Below the pieces are notes generated by a model. That model was not told the origin of the DNA. It saw nothing but the letters and a program-made list of their open reading frames with translations, and searched no databases. The translations under genes and the position numbers were made by a program. From positions 1 to 11,498 of the forward strand of contig CAYTLK010000117.1 of NCBI GenBank assembly GCA_964438515.1: a stretch of 11,498 bases of DNA. The letters are read 5' to 3'. The DNA comes from RGIG3701 sp964438515 (GTDB lineage Bacteria > Planctomycetota > Planctomycetia > Pirellulales > Thermoguttaceae). Positions 4,830 to 10,133 of the stretch are shown here, piece by piece; within the stretch, counting starts at the first letter, position 1, and each line of letters begins with the position of its first letter.

Positions 4830-6410
4830 ATGAGTCGTTTTTTAATTACATTTTGTTCATTTTTACTTATTTTCTGCGCATTCGTTCAAGCGGACGAACG
4901 AATTGCGCCGATTGTTCGGACTCCGTTTCCGGAGGAGTATTCGGACGAATATCGAATGTTTCAAGGGATTTCGTCGCTTGCGGTCACGGACGACACGCAT
5001 GTATGGGTCGCGTGGTACGGCGGCGGTGTGACGGAAGACTGCGATAATTACGTCATGGTGATTCGCAGCTGCGACCGTGGAAAAACGTGGTCGGAGCCGA
5101 TTTTTTGCATCGACCAGCCCGGCGCGCCGCGTCAGTACGACCCGACCCTCTGGTTCGCGCCAGACAGAAAATTGCACATTTATTGGGCGCAGCGTCCTGG
5201 TGAGTTCGGAGTTGCGGCGGACCTTTATGAAATGGTTTGTACCGACCCAAATTCGGAAAATCCGCAGTGGAGCGCGCCGAAATACGTGACGCGCGGCGTC
5301 TGCATGAACAAACCGACGGCCGACTCCAAAGGTCGGTGGATTTTGCCGGTCTCGCTTTGGCGCTGGGAAGATAAAGATTCGTCTCCAGAGGGGCCAACCG
5401 GTGCGTGGTGCGTGATTTCGACAGATGAAGGAAAAACGTACAAAAATTTCGGGCGTGCATACACACCCATCGAAAAATCGTTGTTCGATGAACACTCAAT
5501 CGTTGAAAAAAAGGATGGTTCTTTCTGGCTTTTAAATCGTACTAAATTCGGAATCGGTGAGTTTTTCTCCACAGACGGCGGAAAAACATGGACGGAATTC
5601 AAAGAATCTGCAATCAAACACACTTCATCTCGTTTTTTCATTCGTCGTTTGGCGAGCGGAAACCTGATTTTTGTTAAAAACGGTAAAATGGAGGAAGATT
5701 GCGGTCGTACAAACATGACGGCTTTTCTTTCGAAAGATGATGGAAAAACGTGGGATGGGGGGCTGTTGCTCGACGACACCGGTTACGTTTCGTACCCCGA
5801 CGGCGACCAAACGCCCGACGGAACCATTTTTCTCACGTACGACACAGGCCGAATCGGAGCGCCGATGGAAATTCGCGTCGCCCGCATCACCGAAGAGGAT
5901 ATTTTGGCCGGAAAACTCGTAAATCAAGACAGTTGTTTGAAAATCGTTGCAAATAAAGCATTCGGAAAGTGCCCGATTTCGTTCGAACTGAATCCGAATC
6001 AGGACGGTTCCCCGCTTCAAACATCGCAGGAACCGGCAACTTTTCGTACAGAAAACGATTCCGATGAAATCCGACTGTTCGAAACTGGATGTACGTTATT
6101 CAGTAATCGTTCTTACGCACTGCGCGAGGCGCCGGATTTTCTCAAGGGGCGGAGCTTTGTGTTTTCAGAATTGGAACGAACGAAAGCCGTCTGCACGCGC
6201 GGCGGGATGATGTACGTTGTGACGCCGATGCCGGTCCGAAATGTAGATTCCGTCTCTGAATTCCTCGTGAATCAGGGCTTCAAAAAGGTTTCCAAGCCGG
6301 AATTTGTGCTGTTTGGGGACCGAACGAACGACACGGTCACAACGTTTCAGAAGGAAGTAAAAGCCGGCGACGTCGTGGAGTTTGGAAAGTGGGGAGTGCT
6401 GATTTTCTGA
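4830..6410 (+). CDS. Secreted BNR/Asp-box sialidase-like protein (exo-alpha-sialidase family)
   Basis: A 526-residue exported protein with a six-bladed beta-propeller of the sialidase superfamily (BNR_2 type), predicted to act on glycans outside the cytoplasm. A signal peptide covers residues 1-21 (hydrophobic LITFCSFLLIFCAF, cleavage after VQA). Four Asp boxes are visible: SCDRGKTW (80-87), STDEGKTY (197-204), STDGGKTW (247-254) and SKDDGKTW (301-308). Other blocks typical of this PVC-rich family are WVAWYGGG (59-66), DPTLW (104-108), MNKPT (159-163), FDEHSIVEKKDGSFW (219-233), RFFIRRL-x-SG (268-277) and SYPDG (321-325). Residues about 385-526 form a separate module (GCTLFSNRSY, then GDVVEFGKWGV at the end), probably an accessory beta domain. 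AAGGAG at 4818-4823, six bases before the ATG, fixes the start. True sialidase activity is not assured: I did not assign the arginine triad, and this family includes members of untested specificity. Confidence 0.85.
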   Translation: MSRFLITFCSFLLIFCAFVQADERIAPIVRTPFPEEYSDEYRMFQGISSLAVTDDTHVWVAWYGGGVTEDCDNYVMVIRSCDRGKTWSEPIFCIDQPGAPRQYDPTLWFAPDRKLHIYWAQRPGEFGVAADLYEMVCTDPNSENPQWSAPKYVTRGVCMNKPTADSKGRWILPVSLWRWEDKDSSPEGPTGAWCVISTDEGKTYKNFGRAYTPIEKSLFDEHSIVEKKDGSFWLLNRTKFGIGEFFSTDGGKTWTEFKESAIKHTSSRFFIRRLASGNLIFVKNGKMEEDCGRTNMTAFLSKDDGKTWDGGLLLDDTGYVSYPDGDQTPDGTIFLTYDTGRIGAPMEIRVARITEEDILAGKLVNQDSCLKIVANKAFGKCPISFELNPNQDGSPLQTSQEPATFRTENDSDEIRLFETGCTLFSNRSYALREAPDFLKGRSFVFSELERTKAVCTRGGMMYVVTPMPVRNVDSVSEFLVNQGFKKVSKPEFVLFGDRTNDTVTTFQKEVKAGDVVEFGKWGVLIF

Positions 6411-6430
6411 GCATCTTCAATGACGAAAAT

Positions 6431-6465
6431 CTCTGATTGAATATTGCATATATATTCAATCAGAG
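6431..6465. terminator. Perfect 14-bp palindrome between sialidase-like and M24 genes (terminator or operator)
   Basis: CTCTGATTGAATAT (6431-6444) is exactly complementary to ATATTCAATCAGAG (6452-6465) across a 7-base loop, and the stem can be lengthened by a G-U pair and two A-U pairs. It starts 20 bases after the sialidase stop and ends 48 bases before the next gene's ATG. A long stem in this place suits a terminator or an mRNA 3' stabiliser, but it is AT-rich and lacks a clean T-run. A dimeric repressor site for the peptidase gene is an alternative. Confidence 0.5.
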
Positions 6466-6513
6466 GTTCCATTTAATTACAAAATAATTCATTCATTTTT
6501 CATAGGAGATTTC

Positions 6514-6657
6514 ATGTTTTCTGATTCTGTAACGCCGAAACAAACCGTACGAATTTCTGAATCTGAAAAACCCTCTGATTCTGCAAAACTTTCGGAACCC
6601 GTGAAATTTCCAGAATCCGTGCAGCTTTCGGAGTCCGTTCCTCTTTCGGAGCTGGAT
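6514..6657 (+). repeat. Eight imperfect 18-bp (6-codon) coding repeats at the start of the M24 gene
   Basis: The first 48 codons read as eight six-residue units: MFSDSV, TPKQTV, RISESE, KPSDSA, KLSEPV, KFPESV, QLSESV, PLSELD. The consensus is about K-L-S-E-S-V, and the DNA core word is CTTTCGGAA or close variants. This lies outside the conserved peptidase fold. Confidence 0.75.
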
Positions 6658-7836
6658 TCCCGGCGCGCGCAGCTTTTTGAGAGACTGAATACGGTTTCGT
6701 CGGACTGGCAGAGCGTGATTCTTGCGGGACGGGTGAATCAGCTTTATTTTGCAGGAACGATGCAGGACGCGATTCTTGTTTTTAAGCGGGACGGAACGCG
6801 CCGACTGTTCGTGTTTCGGAGTTACGAACGTGCGTGCGACGAGTCGCTGCTTCCGCCGGAAGAAATTGTTCCAATGCGCAGCTATCGGGAAATCGCGACT
6901 CAGTTGGGGGAAAATTTCGGCGTGACGTACGTCGAAAAGGAAATTCTGCCCCTCGCGATGTTGGAACGGCTGAATCGATACTTGAAAACTCCTGAAATTC
7001 AGGCGGCGGACCCCATCATTGCGCGAGTTCGAGCCGTAAAATCTCCGTGGGAGCTGCATTGGATGGAACTTGCGGGACGGAGACACAATGATTTTCTCAT
7101 CCATATTCTTCCAACGTTTTTGAAAGAAGGAATGTCGGAGACGGATTTTGTCGGCGACCTTTATGCGGCGGCGCTGAAGCACGGTCATCAAGGCGTTTCA
7201 CGCTTTGGAATGTTCCAAAATGAAGTGGCGTTCGGACAGTTCGGATTCGGCGAAAGCTCGCTCTATCCCACCTGTTTTAACGGTCCCGGCGGGTCTCGCG
7301 GAATGTCGGCGGCCGTTCCTTTCGTCGCCTCCAGAACCACTTTTCTCGAACCCGGTCAATCGGTTTTTGCCGACATGGGATACGGTGTAAATGGTTACAA
7401 TACCGACAAAACACAAGTGTACTTTTTTCATGGAACTCAGCCGAACGCCCAAATTCCGGACGAGGCGCGAGCTGCACATGAAAAATGCAGGGAAATTCAA
7501 CTTGAAATTGCGTCTCAACTGCGGCCGGGGACGATCCCTGCGAAAATTTTTGGGAATATTTTTGAAAATCTTTCAGATGAATTTCGTGTCAATTTTCAGG
7601 GCTTCGGGGCGCGAGCCGTGCAGTTTTTGGGACACGGAGTCGGGCTGCAGGTGGATGAGTTTCCGGTCATCGCGCGCAGTTTTAATGAGCCGCTCGAGGA
7701 AAATATGGTTTTAGCGATTGAACCGAAAAAGGGGATTGCGGGGTTCGGAACGGTGGGAGTGGAGGATACTTTCGTCGTGACGCCCAGCGGCGGCCGCTGT
7801 TTGACGGGTGGACCGCGTGAGATTCTTGAAATTTAG
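6514..7836 (+). CDS. M24-family metallopeptidase (Xaa-Pro dipeptidase/aminopeptidase P-like)
   Basis: A 440-residue cytoplasmic-type protein with a creatinase-like N-domain (about 49-180) and a pita-bread catalytic domain (about 181-440). Family members cleave the bond before proline at the N-terminus of peptides, using two metal ions. All five metal ligands expected of M24 are visible: Asp287 and Asp298 (FADMGYGVNGYNTDKT), His374 (FLGHGVGLQVDEFP), Glu403 (LAIEPKKG) and Glu417 (VGVEDTF). The motif after the ligand His reads VDEFP, rather than the VHE of classic prolidases; I believe this is a subfamily trait, not a loss. AGGAG at 6504-6508, five bases before the ATG, fixes the start. The first 48 residues are a hexapeptide repeat (S/E/P/K/V-rich) not belonging to the fold. 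No signal peptide is seen. The gene stands alone, convergent with rpoN. The substrate, di- or longer peptide, cannot be told from sequence. Confidence 0.9.
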   Translation: MFSDSVTPKQTVRISESEKPSDSAKLSEPVKFPESVQLSESVPLSELDSRRAQLFERLNTVSSDWQSVILAGRVNQLYFAGTMQDAILVFKRDGTRRLFVFRSYERACDESLLPPEEIVPMRSYREIATQLGENFGVTYVEKEILPLAMLERLNRYLKTPEIQAADPIIARVRAVKSPWELHWMELAGRRHNDFLIHILPTFLKEGMSETDFVGDLYAAALKHGHQGVSRFGMFQNEVAFGQFGFGESSLYPTCFNGPGGSRGMSAAVPFVASRTTFLEPGQSVFADMGYGVNGYNTDKTQVYFFHGTQPNAQIPDEARAAHEKCREIQLEIASQLRPGTIPAKIFGNIFENLSDEFRVNFQGFGARAVQFLGHGVGLQVDEFPVIARSFNEPLEENMVLAIEPKKGIAGFGTVGVEDTFVVTPSGGRCLTGGPREILEI

Positions 7837-7862
7837 AAAATCGCACTAAAATTGTAACAATT

Positions 7863-7888
7863 CAAAACTCAGAGGTTTTGCAAATTTT
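7863..7888. terminator. Probable hairpin terminator between convergent M24 gene and rpoN
   Basis: CAAAAC (7863-7868) pairs with GTTTTG (7875-7880) around a TCAGAG loop, and CAAATTTT follows on the plus strand. It lies in the 75-base gap between two converging genes. The stem is short and AT-rich, so the call is tentative. Confidence 0.4.
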
Positions 7889-7911
7889 AGGACACCGCAC
7901 CGTTCAAAACG

Positions 7912-9654
7912 TCACCGATACACACGCCGCTCGCGGGAACTGGGAATTTTCAGCTCCTTCCGATATTTATTGATTGTTGTACGCGCAACATTCAGCATTT
8001 CCCCCAGTTTATCGTCCGCAAGAGGCTGATTTTTGTCCTCATTTTGAATGATTTCCAGAAGTTTGTGCTGGATGGCGTCGCGCGAAACATCCGCATCGGA
8101 ACTTTCGGGATTTCCGGAACTTTCCTGCATTCCGGAAACTTCAGAACTTTTGGAACTTCCAGGATTTTCGGAACCCTCCGACATTTTTAGGGGTTCAGGA
8201 GCTGCAGACGCATCGACAAACGCGCGGGCCTGCGACGGAATCACGCTTGCGCTGAAAAAGTCGGCGAGCGCAACCAGTCCGCGAGGCGTCTGCATCCATT
8301 TTCCCACAATCGCGCGGCTTACAGTCGACGGATGTTTCCCGATAGCTTCCGCAATCTGCTTTTCCGTAAGCGGTTTCAGCGCGCTCGGTCCTTGTTCTAG
8401 AAACCCGGGCTGTGCGGAAACCAGTGCGTTTCCGATTTTCAGCAGCGTCTCGCGCCGCATTTGAATCGCCTCAAGCAGCCATTTGGCGGCATTATGTTTT
8501 CGCTGGATGAATTCCCTTTCCGCATCCGTTTTGCAGTACTTTTGCAACTGTTTCCTGATGTGAAATTCCGGAAAATCGCCGTCTTCAAGCGTCACCGTAT
8601 ACGTTCCGTCGATGTTTTTCGTACAAAAAATATCCGGCGTAATTGTTCTGCTTCGAGGCGTAAAATCACGGCCAGGATTGGGATTCAGACGGCTGAGCTG
8701 ACGCAAAAGTTTGTAGATGTGTTCGACACTCATTCCGCTGTTCTTTGCGATTTTTGAAATGCTGTTGCTTTCAAGTTCTTTGGAGTAACGCGCAATCAGT
8801 GTGTACATTCCATCATAATCGGGTCGTGAAATTTTCCGAGAACCCGCATTTCCCACATTCCAACCACCTTCACTGCTTTTACTATTTCCTCTATCCTCAC
8901 CATCTTCACCATCCTCGCAATCCTTCCAATTTTCTCTATCTCCTGTTTCCGCTTCATCATTTACTCCATCCGTTCCATTAAAATCATCCGAATCGTCAGA
9001 ATCATCAAAGAGTTCCGGATGTTTTTTTCGTGCGAGAATCTGAATCATGAGCGACTCCCGCAAATCTTTCGCCCCGACACCAATCGGATCGAGCGACTGA
9101 ACGACACACAGCGCCTCGCGTCCCAGCGCAAGCGCCGCCTCGTCCGTTCCAAAAATCGCCTCAAGCGGCATAGAAAGAAAGCCTTTTTCGTCGAGATTGT
9201 AAATAATTCGGTCCGCAGCCTCAGCCGTTTCGGGACGGAGCGAGAGGAGCGGCAACTGTTCGTGCAGATATTCCGAAAGGGTTTGAGGGTGTGTCGGCAC
9301 ATTTTCCATCAAATCTTGGTGCCGTTCCCCCTGCAGCTCCTGTTCTGAACGCGAGGGATGCGAATATTCCTCATCATAATAAGAAATATCGTCCTTCATG
9401 GAGTCGAGGTGTTCGAATCTTTCCGTTTCTTCGTCGCGGCGATCTTCTTTCCGTTCGGGTGCGTCTTCGGGATGGAGCGTACTTTCAGAAAGCTCCAAAC
9501 ACGGATTCTGTTCGAATTCCTGTTCGAGATACTCGCGCAGTTCCTGCTGCTGAAGTCGTAAAACACGCATTTGCTGAATATGCCGCATCCGCTGCAGCGG
9601 CAACATTTGCGCCGATTGATTTACCGAAAGATTTTGACCCATTCCCATACTCAT
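7912..9654 (-). CDS. rpoN: RNA polymerase sigma-54 factor (RpoN)
   Basis: The alternative sigma factor that reads -24/-12 promoters with AAA+ activators. The chosen start gives 580 residues, longer than the usual 430-500. Region I is clear and Gln-rich (QNLSVNQSAQMLPLQRMRHIQQM, then L-x-QQEL-x-EYL, residues 7-44). An acidic linker follows, then the core-binding region (about 120-210 and 275-400, with YNLDEKGFL and LDPIGVGAKDLRE). The HTH is at 429-447 (LTEKQIAEAIGKHPSTVSR). The RpoN box is ARTTINKYRK (557-566) instead of ARRTVAKYRE: its third residue is Thr instead of Arg. Two low-complexity insertions explain the length: an Asp/Glu/Gly-rich one at about 216-276 and a Ser/Glu/Pro/Gly one at about 485-524. 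The frame is open to ATG 9726, but AAGGAG (9669-9664) nine bases before ATG 9654, plus the leader expected from the promoter, favour 9654. No activator gene or -24/-12 promoter was noticed in the window. Confidence 0.95.
   Translation of the reverse strand: MSMGMGQNLSVNQSAQMLPLQRMRHIQQMRVLRLQQQELREYLEQEFEQNPCLELSESTLHPEDAPERKEDRRDEETERFEHLDSMKDDISYYDEEYSHPSRSEQELQGERHQDLMENVPTHPQTLSEYLHEQLPLLSLRPETAEAADRIIYNLDEKGFLSMPLEAIFGTDEAALALGREALCVVQSLDPIGVGAKDLRESLMIQILARKKHPELFDDSDDSDDFNGTDGVNDEAETGDRENWKDCEDGEDGEDRGNSKSSEGGWNVGNAGSRKISRPDYDGMYTLIARYSKELESNSISKIAKNSGMSVEHIYKLLRQLSRLNPNPGRDFTPRSRTITPDIFCTKNIDGTYTVTLEDGDFPEFHIRKQLQKYCKTDAEREFIQRKHNAAKWLLEAIQMRRETLLKIGNALVSAQPGFLEQGPSALKPLTEKQIAEAIGKHPSTVSRAIVGKWMQTPRGLVALADFFSASVIPSQARAFVDASAAPEPLKMSEGSENPGSSKSSEVSGMQESSGNPESSDADVSRDAIQHKLLEIIQNEDKNQPLADDKLGEMLNVARTTINKYRKELKIPSSRERRVYR
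8102..8173. repeat. Eight imperfect 9-bp repeats forming an insertion in rpoN
   Basis: On the plus strand the tract reads as eight 9-base units: CTTTCGGGA, TTTCCGGAA, CTTTCCTGC, ATTCCGGAA, ACTTCAGAA, CTTTTGGAA, CTTCCAGGA, TTTTCGGAA. In rpoN (minus strand) they encode triplets such as ESS, GNP, SSK and ENP within residues 494-518. The core word TTTC(C/G)GAA is shared with the 18-base repeats at 6514-6657, but runs antisense to rpoN here and sense to the peptidase there. Confidence 0.7.
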
Positions 9655-9792
9655 GAGGGAAAACTCCTTAAAAAACGGGTTCACCCGACAAATGCGGATC
9701 TGCCGGGGGGGATTGAAAAGGAGCATGGTTTCTGATAGAATATTGAAAATTCAAGCAAAAAATTACAGGAGCGAAACAATGTTCCTATTTTT

Positions 9793-9820
9793 ATTATATC
9801 ACATTCGAGGAATTTGTCAA
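9793..9820 (-). promoter_or_regulatory. Consensus sigma-70-type promoter of rpoN
   Basis: Read on the minus strand: TTGACA (9820-9815), 16 bases, TATAAT (9798-9793). Both hexamers are perfect. Transcription would begin near 9786, giving an untranslated leader of about 130 bases before ATG 9654. The leader holds a C-run and a weak stem (CCGGCA near 9708-9703 with TGTCGG near 9692-9687). Confidence 0.75.
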
Positions 9821-10014
9821 TACAAACTGAAAAAATATTTCCTAAAAAAGGAAAATGTGTTTTCGAAATCGAACATCCGGACGGTTCCGAGCTGCGCGGT
9901 TCATTTTACGGGTCGAATAACGTGTGTCGGAAGGGGGATCAATTTCCGGGTTTTTGACGGGCGTTCCGCTGAAATGGATGCCGTCTGAAATTTTGCAGAA
10001 GTTTTTTTCATTTT
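9821..10014. other. Noncoding stretch between rpoN and epimerase promoters
   Basis: This forms the middle of the 479-base gap between divergent rpoN and the epimerase gene. About 9865-9990 is more GC-rich than its surroundings and looks codon-like in composition, but I find no reading frame with a start, ribosome site and recognisable product. It may be a decayed gene fragment, an unrecognised RNA or simply spacer. Confidence 0.3.
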
Positions 10015-10037
10015 CCTCCCCTGTTTTTTGTGGGAGG
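10015..10037. promoter_or_regulatory. Inverted repeat just upstream of the epimerase promoter
   Basis: CCTCCC (10015-10020) and GGGAGG (10032-10037) enclose an 11-base T-rich loop. The right arm ends four bases before the -35 hexamer. A T-run at 10002-10008 and an A-run at 10045-10052 could extend the symmetry across the -35. It suits a regulator site, or the T-rich end of an upstream transcript; no regulator is known. Confidence 0.35.
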
Positions 10038-10040
10038 TAG

Positions 10041-10069
10041 TTGCAAAAAAAACGTGAAACGTGTAAAAT
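10041..10069 (+). promoter_or_regulatory. Sigma-70-type promoter of the epimerase gene
   Basis: TTGCAA (10041-10046), 17 bases, TAAAAT (10064-10069), predicting a start near 10076 and a leader of about 58 bases. The same hexamers occur at 3584-3611. Confidence 0.6.
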
Positions 10070-10133
10070 AGAAGAAGCGGATTGAATCAAGCATTTTTTC
10101 GCGGATAGTTTTTGGATTTTTCGGGAGTTTTTT

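Noticed and set aside
6493..7191. 232-codon minus-strand frame opposite the M24 gene
   Set aside because: Arg/Lys/Phe-rich shadow of the peptidase repeats and catalytic domain; no independent signal.
8048..8981. Series of plus-strand open frames opposite rpoN
   Set aside because: Antisense shadows of a clearly real rpoN; the Ser/Leu/Pro or His/Phe-rich products reflect the low-complexity insertions. They were used only to recognise the repeat.
9779..9988. 69-codon plus-strand ORF with an AGGAG-type site at 9767-9771
   Set aside because: Its start lies over the consensus minus-strand rpoN promoter, the first half is AT-rich low-complexity, and the product resembles nothing known. The ribosome-like site seems accidental.
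4830..10133. Sialidase-like gene and epimerase as one sialic-acid operon
   Set aside because: They are separated by about 3.7 kb, by rpoN on the other strand, and by separate promoters. No lyase, kinase or transporter for sialic acid is present in the window.
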